A stretch of DNA of 64,000 nucleotides from Paragonimus skrjabini miyazakii (taxonomy: Eukaryota; Platyhelminthes; Trematoda; Plagiorchiida; Troglotrematidae), in the NCBI GenBank assembly GCA_014338405.1, contig JTDE01002203.1:37563-101562 (forward strand). Reading direction: 5' to 3'. The translations under genes were made by a program, and so were the position numbers. The notes under the pieces were generated by a model. It did no database searches. It saw only the letters and a list, made by a program, of their open reading frames with translations, and had not been told where the DNA came from. Shown here piece by piece: positions 49,541-60,180 of the stretch. Positions within the stretch are counted from its first letter, which is position 1. Each line of letters begins with the position of its first letter.

Positions 49541-49917
49541 TTGAAACATTGAATCCCTTTTAACCATTTCAATAGAATAGTCAGAAGACACAAATTACGA
49601 TATGAATTCCTTTCGCACACACTCGTCAGTCGTAAACGTGGGACTAGCATGAAAACACAACAAAACAAAACTTAAATGAAGCGGTCAAAAGTACAAATCA
49701 GGCTGGATCGTGATTGGCTCTCACGGTCAAACCCACGGTAAACAAAGGTTGATAGTCAGTTGTTTTTGTGCACATAGGACCGGCTGTTGACGGCTGATCA
49801 ACAAAGCTTCAATATACTTGAGAAATTGTGAGTTGTTAGCGTTCATCAAGATCTTAAATGAAGATGTGATGTTGACACTGTGACCTGTAGTCGATAAGTG
49901 CTTCGCGATGGATGATC
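49541..49917 (-). mobile_element. 5'-truncated PLE inserted in the Gypsy integrase
   Basis: 377 bases flanked by cagtggt (49534-49540 and 49918-49924). Encodes only the last part of a PLE endonuclease, 'SIAKHLSTTGHSVNI...EALLISRQQPVLCAQKQLTINLCLPWV' and a stop at 49727, then a 3' region with a hammerhead. The integrase frame on the two sides matches the family when the insertion and one repeat copy are ignored, so the PLE arrived after the Gypsy element. Confidence 0.85.
49589..49640 (-). ncRNA. PLE hammerhead motif, copy 4
   Basis: On the minus strand: CTGACGA, gtgtgtgc, GAAA, ggaattca, TA, tcgtaatttgtg. Stem I pairs tcgtaa with tttacga by six pairs, then gtg with cac beyond an internal loop. 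Element spacing (8 bases, GAAA, 8 bases, two bases) is the same as in the 33-34 kb copies, with gaattc in place of gttaac as the stem III palindrome. Confidence 0.7.
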
Positions 49918-50004
49918 CAGTGGTAGTGTTTCCTCCCAGCTCCCTCCTTTCGCCGCCAACCACTCCTCGATTGTGCGATTGTTTCGTTCAGTCAGTCCAT
50001 TCGA

Positions 50005-50823
50005 CTAAGGATGGTATGGCGTTGTGCGGACTTTTCTGATTCCCAAACGCTCCAAGCAGTTCCGAGACTCTTCACTTTCGAAGCAGGGGCCTTGATCAGT
50101 CAATATGTTTCGCGGTATTCCTTGATCTGCCACGATGTGTTCCATTACCGCCCTGCATACAGTGCTTGCACGCTGATCGGGTATGGCGGCTACTTCGATC
50201 CATCTTGTGAAATGTTCCGTCATAACTATGATGTATTGATTGCCGGATGTGGTTACTGGGAAGGGACCCATTACGTCCACCGACCACAATTCCCCAATCT
50301 CACTGACCGGAATTGGTTTGTAGGATACTGACTGGGGTAATCGGAGCTCTTCAGCAGCTGACATTGCTGGCACGCCAGTACATAATTGTTAACGTCCTTC
50401 TTCATTCCCGGCCAGTATGCCCTTTGCCTCAGCATTTCATAAGTTCGATGACATCCCGTATGAGCCAACTGATGACATTCCCTTACAATTGTCTCCCTCA
50501 ACCCCATCGGTATAACAGGCACGCTTATTCCATCCCCCAGTCGGCGCATTAAAATTCCCGCACTATTCAACCGCAATTCCGACCAGTGCGTTCTGAAGGA
50601 TGTCACCTCCGGAATTTCCTCGTTCTCTGGTTGTTGCTCTCCCGATAGAAGTTGATCAATCACCATTCGGATTGTCGGGTCCGCCCTCTGCGCTGCCTGT
50701 AACTTCCCTGGGTCATTCTTTAGTTCAATTCTGTTGGCTCCGATCGCGTCCTTGTGAACTTCATCCGTGTGCTGCCTTCAATAAAGCAGGTCGGGAACAT
50801 AGTTCTCTCTTCCAGCAACATGG
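50005..50823 (-). pseudogene. Gypsy RNase H end and integrase N-terminus/core
   Basis: Starts at the gap with 'HVAGRENYVPDLLY', the RNase H tail, then a TGA. It continues with the zinc-binding HHCC domain 'HQLAHTGCHRTY...VLACQQCQ' (about 50480-50390). After a frameshift the catalytic core follows: 'ELWSVDVMGPF' (first Asp), 'ILTDQGPCF' (second Asp) and 'TTPYHP' followed by TAG at about 50008, where glutamine is usual (CAG to TAG). The catalytic Glu lies beyond the stop in 'LTERNN'. Confidence 0.85.
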
Positions 50824-51527
50824 NNNNNNNNNNNNNNNNNNNNNNNNNNNNNNNNNNNNNNNNNNNNNNNNNNNNNNNNNNNNNNNNNNNNNNNNNNNNN
50901 NNNNNNNNNNNNNNNNNNNNNNNNNNNNNNNNNNNNNNNNNNNNNNNNNNNNNNNNNNNNNNNNNNNNNNNNNNNNNNNNNNNNNNNNNNNNNNNNNNNN
51001 NNNNNNNNNNNNNNNNNNNNNNNNNNNNNNNNNNNNNNNNNNNNNNNNNNNNNNNNNNNNNNNNNNNNNNNNNNNNNNNNNNNNNNNNNNNNNNNNNNNN
51101 NNNNNNNNNNNNNNNNNNNNNNNNNNNNNNNNNNNNNNNNNNNNNNNNNNNNNNNNNNNNNNNNNNNNNNNNNNNNNNNNNNNNNNNNNNNNNNNNNNNN
51201 NNNNNNNNNNNNNNNNNNNNNNNNNNNNNNNNNNNNNNNNNNNNNNNNNNNNNNNNNNNNNNNNNNNNNNNNNNNNNNNNNNNNNNNNNNNNNNNNNNNN
51301 NNNNNNNNNNNNNNNNNNNNNNNNNNNNNNNNNNNNNNNNNNNNNNNNNNNNNNNNNNNNNNNNNNNNNNNNNNNNNNNNNNNNNNNNNNNNNNNNNNNN
51401 NNNNNNNNNNNNNNNNNNNNNNNNNNNNNNNNNNNNNNNNNNNNNNNNNNNNNNNNNNNNNNNNNNNNNNNNNNNNNNNNNNNNNNNNNNNNNNNNNNNN
51501 NNNNNNNNNNNNNNNNNNNNNNNNNNN
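50824..51527. other. Assembly gap (704 N)
   Basis: The N run lies exactly between the first RT motif and the RNase H tail of the Gypsy element. Any open frames that cross it are artefacts. Confidence 1.
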
Positions 51528-51755
51528 CCCATTGGGCTTCCCCAACAACAGAACAGGAGAATTGAACGGACTATCAGCCTCCTCAATGATTTCTTCCTTC
51601 AGCATTTCCTTCACTTGTCGCTCGATTTCCGGCTGCAGGTAAACCGGAGTTCTTCTGGGCCCGAATGGTCGAAATTGGTCTGGCTTTATGAAGATTTCAT
51701 GTTCAATCCAGTCACAGTAGCCATATGGGTCTTGATCCGTGGTGAACAGCTTTCA
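51528..51755 (-). pseudogene. Gypsy RT, N-terminal part
   Basis: In the same frame as gag-protease but after a TGA at 51755-51753. Contains 'RQVKEMLKEEIIEEADSPFNSPVLLLGKPNG', the fingers motif at the start of Gypsy RTs, then runs into the gap. The TGA may be a point mutation or a readthrough site. Confidence 0.8.
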
Positions 51756-52919
51756 GAGTTTGCATATCACTTCATTTAGCAACCGATTGTCACAGACTGG
51801 TATTGCTCCGTGTGCCTCCGCTTCAATTTGTCCAAGCTGATGTTTGCGTTTTTTCGTTATCGGAACCACTCTGTATTTTGTTACGAGTCTTTCATACTTT
51901 AAATCAATCACAGCCTCAGCACGTTCAAGAAAATCCGCTCCTGATATTGTTTGGCTTGTGTCTGTGGAAATGACGAACGACTGCTTGACTACGTGATCTT
52001 CGATTCTGACATCATACTCCGCAACACCCGTAACTCTAAGTGTGAACCCACCGACCGTTCGAACGACCATCGCACACGGCTGAACGGTTTCTTTCGATCT
52101 CGGCCCACTCAAAGAAATCGCTACCCCAGTGTCAATCAAGCAGCACTCCGAGCTACCATTGATTTCTACCCTCGCCTGAACAGCCGTCTTATCAACCGCC
52201 CCTATTATCGGATCACCCTTCCCAGACAAAAAACAATCGGGAAAACGTTTATTTACATGAAACCTTTTCTCGCCCCGCGGGCAAAATCTTCGCCAGTGTC
52301 CACGTTTTCCGCATCTGTAACAGATATCGTCACAGTTCCGTTCCCTCCTCATCTTCAAAGCGGCCACCTCTTGAGTCAACTTTTCCACTGCGGTTCGCAG
52401 GTCATCCAGTTCACTCGTCTTCAACTCGTTGGCTGTCGGGGAGTTGTCTGCCAGTAATTGTCGAGCCGCGTCAGCTAGCTGTTCCAACGTCATTGGATGT
52501 GCGATAAGAGCCACCCCGAGCTGATCCCGCACCGCTGGTGGCATTCCGTCCAAGAACTGATCTGTCAGCATGCGTTGTTCCGAATCATAGTCAAAATGTG
52601 GCATGGTTCTTAGCAACGCTGCCCGCAGTGACGCGGCATACACAAGAACGTCGCCTCCTGATCCAAACCGGGCCCCCTTGAACTGCCGCATTGCCCCCTG
52701 GCAGTCGGCTGGGCTGCCGAACCCGGCGATCAACGCCCCCTTCTCGGCGGCGCACTCCATTTTCACGGGGCCTCTTCGCGCCGCATCCCGCACCGCCTTC
52801 GCCTTGCTCTTGAGCAGCATCCGCAGGGCCGTCAGTTTCGCCCGGTCGGCCTTGAATCCGACCAATTCGGCCACGTCCTGTAAGTCTTCCAGGACGCTCC
52901 GGACATCCCCATCCTCCAA
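51753..52919 (-). pseudogene. Gypsy gag and protease in one frame
   Basis: 388 open codons. The first about 190 are a capsid-like helical region ('FLDGMPPAVRDQLGVALIAHPMTLEQL' is typical of Gypsy Gag). Then 'CYRCGKRGHWRRFC' (about residues 200-213), a perfect CX2CX4HX4C zinc knuckle for RNA binding. Then 'CCLIDTGVAISLSG' (about 260-273), the aspartic protease active site. The start shown is not an ATG; an ATG at 52969, one base inside the LTR edge, opens a different frame for about 17 codons, so a frameshift near 52925 probably separated the true N-terminus. GC-rich compared with its surroundings. Confidence 0.85.
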
Positions 52920-52954
52920 CAGCTGCGGTCACGGGATCTTCTTCCTTCTGTCCT

Positions 52955-52968
52955 GGTCACGGCACCCA
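52955..52968 (-). promoter_or_regulatory. Gypsy primer-binding site, tRNA-His-like
   Basis: tgggtgccgtgacc starts one base from the 5' LTR. It matches the complement of the tRNA-His 3' end (tggtgccgtgac) except for one extra G. tRNA-His as primer is an inference from that match. Confidence 0.5.
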
Positions 52969-52969
52969 T

Positions 52970-53282
52970 TGTTTTGAGCCAAGAACGCGGAAGGCACAAA
53001 GATAATTTATTCGGGAAATCAACACGTGGGTTATGCGTTTCAACAAGACAACAAACAAAAACACTCATTTGCATACGGTACTCGATCCAGAACGTCTCGT
53101 TTGCCACAGACGTCAATGCTCAGTTCCATCATGTAGCAAAGACCATTTTGGGCGGTGCTGCACTCCGGCGTTTCTACCTGTATTTTTCCTACGGCTACTT
53201 CGAGGTCAAAATATATGCTCTGGCCTTACTACTGAATAGCTGTCGTGTGGGTAGTATATTACGATCGATCATCCTCACTACA
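52970..53282 (-). repeat. Gypsy 5' LTR
   Basis: 313 bases, partner of 48731-49042. Confidence 0.9.
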
Positions 53283-53286
53283 CTAG

Positions 53287-54289
53287 AGACGTTGTCTGAC
53301 AATGACGGCTATATTCCTGTCAAATCCCACGTTTCCATGCGATAACCATGTTGGTCATCCAACCGTTTACTTCACCTTAGGTAAGACTGAGTTGTCATAT
53401 TATGCACCCATTCCTATGCGTTCGTGACTAATGACCAGATTACCAGGTCACTTCTGAAAAGTTAGATCGATCGATTTATCAACTATTGTATGACCTTTTC
53501 GGAGGTCAAAATTCACCTCGATTGACCCTGCCGCACTCTACCCCGTGAACTGATCTAACTAGACGCCTGTTATTGTTATTCACACAACCCACGTATAAAG
53601 GTTCTAATATCTCCATTCTGCCTCCCTTAGTCATTGAACCTCACTCACCTGCCCACACACCCAGTGTTGTCTATCCGTCTCGCCTTCCCCACCCCTGTGG
53701 ATACGGCCTTCATACGGTCCGTCGTGCAACTGCCGCCGGCTAATCGGTCTGGCCGAAGGCCGGCCATTTAGACACACATCAGACCGATCCGATCGCATTT
53801 CGTCGGTTCGTCATTGCCTGTCGGTCGCCTGTGCTTGTACTTATCGTGCCTTTTGGACCTTTGACGGCCTATTGCGGCCAACCATCCCAGGAATTGAGGT
53901 TTGTTTCTTGTAAGTGATTATATTGTTTATGTCAACAGTACTACGGTTTCCAGCGCCTTGAATTGATTCTGATGTTTGGCGTCTTTGGTTATACATGCGT
54001 CACTCAACGTTCGCCGGAAGAACGTACATCTACATATCATTAGTTACTGTACTATATTATAATATTAATATATTATTATTTATGGTTGGTTGATTGGTTA
54101 CTTATTACTATTGTGTGCTGCAACCAAGTGAGTCGATTATGACGGATTACTATTATTATCATCATGTAATTGATTTTGTGCTTCAAAATATGATACGACT
54201 ACTTGTGGGACAGCCATCCATTCATCAGTAAGAACATTTGTAACTAATGTTGCCAGCTTCAACATGTTCGTATCATTGATCAGAAGACC
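53287..54289. other. No gene recognised; GC-rich block with TATA and donor
   Basis: A TATA-like 'cgtataaagg' (53590-53599), a CpG-bearing block with the palindromic 'ggccgaaggccggcc' (53752-53766) and a strong splice donor 'gtaagtga' (about 53910) would fit an LTR or a promoter with a first exon. No second copy or downstream exon is seen. AT-only stretch at 54050-54085. Confidence 0.3.
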
Positions 54290-55665
54290 TTAACTCAACT
54301 AACCCTAAAGGAATCTATGGTCTTCGGAAAACATACGGAAGGCGTTGCGCTCAAACCCATCATCAGCTCACTTTATCATCCGTTCGCTTAATGGCTGTCT
54401 GTGAAACTGGGATGAATACGTTATGAACACATTACTTTTGGCCTCCAGGATACATTGCAGTTCGTCATTCTAGTCTCGGATATAAATGTTAAACGCATTC
54501 TCTTTTGATGTTTGTTAGGAGGCGCATCTCCTAACGAAACGGCCAGGAGGCATCACATCACATCGATCGAACGGCCCTGCTTGGATGGTAATGTCGTGGG
54601 TGATGGTGTGGTTCCACTCAGCCAGTCAGATTGCAGGTGTGCGGTCGAACGCCTGTGCAATATCTGGACTGTTTCTCCCGTGTTGCTTTCTGATGCCTCC
54701 TGTAACATGATGTATTTTGACGCCGTGACTGCCATATATGACTGTTTCATTCGATTCGCTTTTTATGGTTATCACGTCGTCCTATAAATCTGGAGCCTCT
54801 GTGGCCTAATTTTGTCTCACTGTTCCAATAAACGGTGTTGCCCCGTCTCCACATTTCTTGGTTTTAGACCAAGCGACTGAGCACGTAACCAAGGCGACGA
54901 TCCAATAATGTCCAGCCGTTATTTGTGAGGTTATTAGTAATATGCATGATTATGTAACTACACATAACCATCAGCTTAGAATTCCTCCAGACGTGTTAAG
55001 CAAATTATTTCACCTTTGTACTCGTGGCGCTAAATTTTTGTTTAGCGGAGTTTATTATAGATAAGTATGTGGAATCGCGATGGGCAGCCCGCTAGACCTT
55101 TTGTTAATAGATACTATTTAGAGCGGGAGTTCTTACAGAAAATACAAGTCCCATTATATACAGGGTATGTAGGTGATATGTTTCTTGCTAATGCATCCCA
55201 AAAGGAGATGTTTCAGCTATATGTTCAGTTGAATTTCTTGCATAGGGAAATTGCATTCGCGTTTAAAACTGAGATTGATGAGCATGAGGCTTTCTGGGTG
55301 TCCTGTTGAACAGAAGAAATACAGATAGCTCGGTAGCTGGAAGGGTATACCACAAAGCACCTGGTCGAGTCAGGACCTTCAGTTTAAGAACTACGCGTCC
55401 ATGTCCTACAAACGCGGATTCGTACGCGCACTATTTGATGAATTGCATCAAACCGTTGCATATGATAAGTTAGAACAAGACGAATACCTATTAGGTACAA
55501 CATTGTTGGATATCGGTTACTCTCCGCGTTTTATTGATAAATACGCTAATCCGGTTGATTCAAAGCATAACATCATAACTGTACCATGTGAACTTGTTTA
55601 CCTGTCTTTATTTTTCCAAGGGGATAACACTTCCAATCATGTCAAACACAAACTCACATAAGCAA
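54290..55665 (+). mobile_element. PLE fragment with a foreign insertion, inactive
   Basis: 54300-54515 carries 'IYGL(R)KT' and 'LKPIISSLYHP' and ends in the motif A remnant 'FDVC'. After about 355 foreign bases the PLE resumes near 54872 and continues with 'IPPDVLSKLFHLCTRGAKFLF', 'GIAMGSP' (frame changed), 'GYVGDMFLANASQKEMFQLYVQLNFLH' and, from 55401, 'MSYKRGFVRALFDELHQTV...YSPRFIDKY', the thumb region. The catalytic YVDD reads YVGD. No endonuclease follows 55665. Confidence 0.8.
54516..54871. other. Unidentified 355-base insertion in the PLE
   Basis: GC-richer than its surroundings. It starts with a ggag...ctcc hairpin (54517-54530), has an open frame that ends at 54787 and an AATAAA at 54830-54835. 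No target duplication is clear. It might be a solo LTR, a SINE or a captured exon; I cannot decide. Confidence 0.45.
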
Positions 55666-55850
55666 CCACACAGACGTTCAATGCCGCAAAACTAGTACTT
55701 ATTGAGGAGATAACTTCGATGCGATCGTCATCAGAAAAGGATCCACTAACCTTGGTTGCCAATTCCATCGTGACCTACAGTTTCACATGTACCTGTGAAA
55801 GCAGATAAGTTGGCCACAAGTCAAGGTAGCTGGGGACACGCACCAATTAG

Positions 55851-56163
55851 TGTTGTGAGCCAAGACTGAAGATGGCACAAGGGTTATTTATCCAAGAAAG
55901 CAACACACGGGTTAAGCGCTTAAACAAAACCACAAAGAAAAACACTCATTTGCATACGATACTCGATCCAGACCGTCTCGGTTGCCACAGACGCCAACGC
56001 TCAGTTCCTTTATGTATCAGGGACCATTTCATGTGATACTACACCCTGATTTTTCTTGCTGTGTTTTTTCTGCGGCTACTTCGACGTCAAAATATATGTT
56101 CTGGTCCTGCTACTGAATAGCCGTTGTGCCAGTAGTATGGCACGATCGCTCACCCTCACCACA
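55851..56163 (-). repeat. Solo LTR of the Gypsy family
   Basis: 313 bases, same orientation as the Gypsy element, TGTTGTGAGCC...CACCACA. Perfect 4-base duplication ttag (55847-55850 and 56164-56167). Confidence 0.88.
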
Positions 56164-56167
56164 TTAG

Positions 56168-58830
56168 CACATCGTCAATTGGCTGACTGATTCGGCAAAG
56201 ACGGAACTTCGTGTAATGCCATTGCTACACACCTGAAGAAAACTGGACATGGAGTGGATGTAACTACGCCTTTTCAAATAATGCACCGTCCAAAATAATA
56301 ACACAATCCACGGTGGCCATAACAACTTGCCTGACTAGCCCCGTTCTTTGTGTGCAGAAACAAACAACCATCCCCCTTGTTTTACCTCAGTAACTCCCAA
56401 CTTATTTTGCAGTGCGATCTTTTGCCTCTTTCTACATTTACTTGTGCCTTAACCAAACATTAGCTTAAGGGTTCAGCTTGATCCTTGCCTCCCTAATTTT
56501 CGGCGTCCAGGTCACTGTGGCCACAAACTTTCATCATTTCACCTCCGACCTGCATTTCTTAGGAATTCCACGTCAATACCAACAATGATAACGATGACAT
56601 CACCGTGTCATTGAATCCAGAATGTAATCGAAGTGCGATTAACAGACGAACTGTCTTCGTCTCTTGCTGCTTTATCCACCCACTATAAATAGCTCGTTTC
56701 ATATTCGCTGTAGTAGCTGATGAGAATCGAATAAAATATCTTTGTACAATACACCTTACGTTCTATTACTTCATTTTCATGACATATTATTGATGAAGAC
56801 TGCCTGCCAAATAATACTGACTAATTACTGAGTATTGCATTATGAGCACAGCTGGTGCCCTAAAGAAAAAAATAGACGAAATTTACGATCGTTTTAAGGT
56901 GAAATCTTCCAGCCTTTCTGTTGTCTCACTACCACTACCAGGGGAACACCTTATTTAAATGGCAAATTTATCTAATTCACACTATCTCGAATTAAAAAAA
57001 CGCACTACTTATCACTGGTTTTAACATTATTTACCATAAAAATTAGCGTATCCTCAAATGCGGTATTTTCTAATTGTCCGAGGTTTGCGATATTTTAGGG
57101 AGTTGAATGTACGTGGTTTAATTGCCACAAATTTCCTCAAATATCTCAATTTCATCAAACTACTTACGAGTAACCTAGCAAGTTTTGTGTATAATTCTCT
57201 CACTGATTTTGCCGTTCGCTTGAGTGTTGTCACATGTGCTTGTAACATTTCCTCCGTACTCAATCATGACCTATGTGAGATCGTCACAGAGATGGTCATG
57301 CCGTATAAAGACCCCCATTTGCCACCTTGTACCGGTAGGGTAGTTTATTATTGATGGCCTTTGACTTACAAATGTAAATAATGTCTAACGTTTCATTTAA
57401 AGGTTAGTGTAACATGCAAGCCGGCTATTTCTACTCTGGTTGGCCGTTACGCCTGCGGACCAACTCTGGGGTAATGTGGAGACACCAGGGGACAGCGTTC
57501 TTCCGAAGTAGGGGGTTCCAACAACAATCCTGAAAAAGGAAACAAGCATGAGCCAAGGCCCAGTAAGCCATGCACACGACTTACACAAACGATAATTAAA
57601 ACTGCGCCGACAACACAGCAGCACGCTCCGTCACCAATTCAAATTCAACTAGTGCGCGCCTGCTGGTTTCGATCGCACATTACAGTTAGCCAGCTGAAGA
57701 CTTTCATTTGAGTAAAAGCAGATGTGAGCTGTGTTAGTTTTTTCAACTAGGTTCGCCAGTGAGGTTTCCGTGGCTTCTAAGATGAGGTTTGGTGGTTGGA
57801 CTGGTAAAGTATATAGCGTAATAACACGGCGGTTAATGGCGCTAGTTTCTGTAGTTAAAATTATGAACCTTTGAAAAACTAAGGGAAGCTGGATGAAAAC
57901 TCTCTCAGTAAAAACTTCGTTGATAATTAGCACTAGCCAAGAATGGTTAAAGGCTTAGTGCTCTTAACTCACAACAACAAAAATTTTCCTCAGATTATCC
58001 TTCAATGGAGAGTAACTAACCATTCTTATAAGTCACGCGATACATTGAAACCTAAATACCTAACCTGGCAGTAACCCGAGAAAGGTGGATAACAAACACA
58101 ATAAGCACTGCAGCATGTCACTCCGTAATCGTGTTAACCGCCCGTTGGCTTACAGGGGCCGTACAAAACAAACAGAAGCCTACGCCAAACCCTAGCTTAA
58201 CATTTGGTTGATCTATCACAACTGAAAACCAACTCTGGAACTCAAGTTCACGTCGTCGATTCTTAACATATCCACTCAAAGGGACATCACACTGAAATGT
58301 CAGTTCTCTTAGCGTGCTGCTATGTACCACCAACCTCGGAAATATTTTGTATAGGTGGGTTGCTCAAGCAATGTTGACCGACAGCTACTTTGGATTTGAC
58401 TAATTAATTTTGGTGAACTGACTCGTGCACCTGTTATTCGTAAGCCCATTTTATTGGAGAAGCTTGTTCTGGGTAGGTGACTTATAAGATACGAACCCGA
58501 TAACGTGTTTCAGGATGGCTCATACAAGTACGTGAATCGCCTACTGGGTTCATATTTTTCGTCCCAACTACATGAAGGCACAGATGCGCAGGCACAGCAA
58601 ACTCTGAAATATCGATTGTCCCCCAGTTTTCAGGCTGGTAAATGGCCGAGCAAGGCTGCAACTGTAATATGAGTAATGAAAAGTTTAGATAACATGCTTG
58701 TCTTCACTGAATAGCTACGGCCTTCGATCACGTGACATGTTCAATAACTTAACTCTTAACACTATCCGTGATTTAACCAAATTGAGGTTCTCAAAATGAT
58801 CACGTAATTCTTTCAAGGTAACAGTCACTA
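56168..58830. other. No gene recognised; possible old LTR at 56.7 kb
   Basis: At 56684-56694 'ctataaatagc' is followed 38 bases later by 'gaataaaata'. TATA and AATAAA that close together are typical of a short-R LTR, but no partner copy or ends could be set. The rest, including frames at 57058-57354 and 57649-57933, shows no known domain. Confidence 0.35.
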
Positions 58831-59320
58831 TACCTTTTACCATACTGGTTTCTCTTTTAGGCATAAGAATTTATCTTTCGTGTAAAAGCCTTTCGTTTTA
58901 GTGCAGTAGAATTTCTCCATTGTATTTTCAGGCTATGGAAGTGGCCTATGATTGGTCTAATGGACTCATAGTTTGCGGCCTTTTTGATTGCGACTGCACG
59001 CATTGGGAAGGTCGTCATGTGGTCCAATCGGGGTATAGAGTCCAGCCCAGATGGGGCAGAGAGCACAAGCCAATGATTGGACTACATGACGGCCTTCACA
59101 ACTCAAGTGCTCCCTCGGACATTGTCCTAGCGCAGCAGCCAATGCGAGCAGTCGCAATCAAAAAGGCTGCAAAATATGAGTCCACTAGACCAATCATAAG
59201 CCAGTTTCACAGCCTGAAAATACAATGGAGAAATTCTACTGCACTAAAACGAAAGGCTTTTACACGAAAGATACATTCTTATGCCTAAAAGAGAAACCAG
59301 TATGGAAAAAGGTATAGATA
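58831..59320. repeat. Foldback element of about 490 bases
   Basis: Arms at 58831-59000 and about 59145-59318 are inverted copies of about 170 bases with few mismatches, both starting at 'tatacctttt'. Inside, 'gaaggtcgtcatgtggtcc' (59009-59027) and its near complement (about 59074-59092) form a second, smaller inverted pair. 'cagtcac' flanks both sides (58824-58830 and 59322-59328) and may be a target duplication. No coding capacity; frames over it mirror each other on the two strands. Confidence 0.75.
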
Positions 59321-59639
59321 CGCAGTCACGTCCTCGTACAATCATTATAGGCACGCACAAGTTCCTCCCGCCTGGAGCATGTTTGACACAATACAATCAG
59401 CAGGTATTCAGTCTGAAATGTTTGTACTATCAGTCAGATATATAAAGACTTATTAAATACAGCTTCTCAGTTTCTGTTTAAAACGATCGAAAACAGCTGT
59501 GTTAATTTCACTGAGGCAGTTCCGAAAAGCCTTTCAGTTTATTATACCTATATAAGTGAATGTGTGTAATAACGGTGGGAAATCAAAGCTGCCATCATGT
59601 TTAAGTCTTAGGTGGCTAATGTCGTGATGTTATTTCTTA
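59321..59639. other. No gene recognised
   Basis: About 320 bases without a supported feature apart from the possible duplication at its left edge. Confidence 0.4.
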
Positions 59640-60180
59640 GAATCGCACGCCCAAGGTTTCCCTGGCCTTAGGTTAACGCGGATCGGAAGTCATAGTGAGA
59701 AGACGGTGAATCTGCTAACAAACTTTATCTATTGATTTGCTCACCATTCACAGACAGGCTTCAATGCAACAGTTAAAGGCGATAGCAAGTTGAACGTGAG
59801 AGAGCCTTAAACACAACTGCACGGCAGCCGCCAGAGAGGACAAATGTCAACGGGAATTCCAGTCGATCTCCAGAATTCAAACAAGCGTCAGACTGGTTGA
59901 GCGGCGTTCCCAACAGTAATGAATGTAGCCTACAGTAGTAAAGATGATGCGAATTCATTGTACAGCCACGGATGAAACTGCGATACATACGCCAACACAC
60001 TAACTTTGATGTTAGTGGTTTGTAATAAATTTACATTTACAATGTAATGTTAACAAGCACGGTGGTACTGATAAGGCAACTCTCATGGCAGGGACTTTAG
60101 GATTTTGGGGATGTCCAAGGTGACCTCACTACACTAAGTACTTTGGAGGGAAGAGAAAACGTCAACAACGAGAAAGATGT
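59640..60180 (+). repeat. Dispersed repeat, copy B
   Basis: Diverged partner of 38440-39030; see that entry for shared blocks. Its best block is 'taactttgatgttagtg' at about 60001. Confidence 0.55.

Larger units (their letters stand above)
48731..53282 (-). mobile_element. Gypsy-type LTR retrotransposon with both LTRs, inactive
   Basis: LTRs at 52970-53282 (5') and 48731-49042 (3'), 313 and 312 bases, same orientation, TG...CA. Flanking tetranucleotides atag (48727-48730) and ctag (53283-53286) are a target-site duplication with one change. The order gag, protease, RT, RNase H, integrase is that of Gypsy/Metaviridae. In-frame stops in pro-pol and integrase, a frameshift at about 50380, and a PLE insertion make it dead. 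An assembly gap hides most of RT and RNase H. Confidence 0.92.

Noticed and set aside
50600..51779. Long frames on both strands over the N run
   Set aside because: They are open only because N codons are not stops.
58857..59288. Two similar 69- and 122-codon proteins on opposite strands
   Set aside because: They are mirror translations of the foldback arms.
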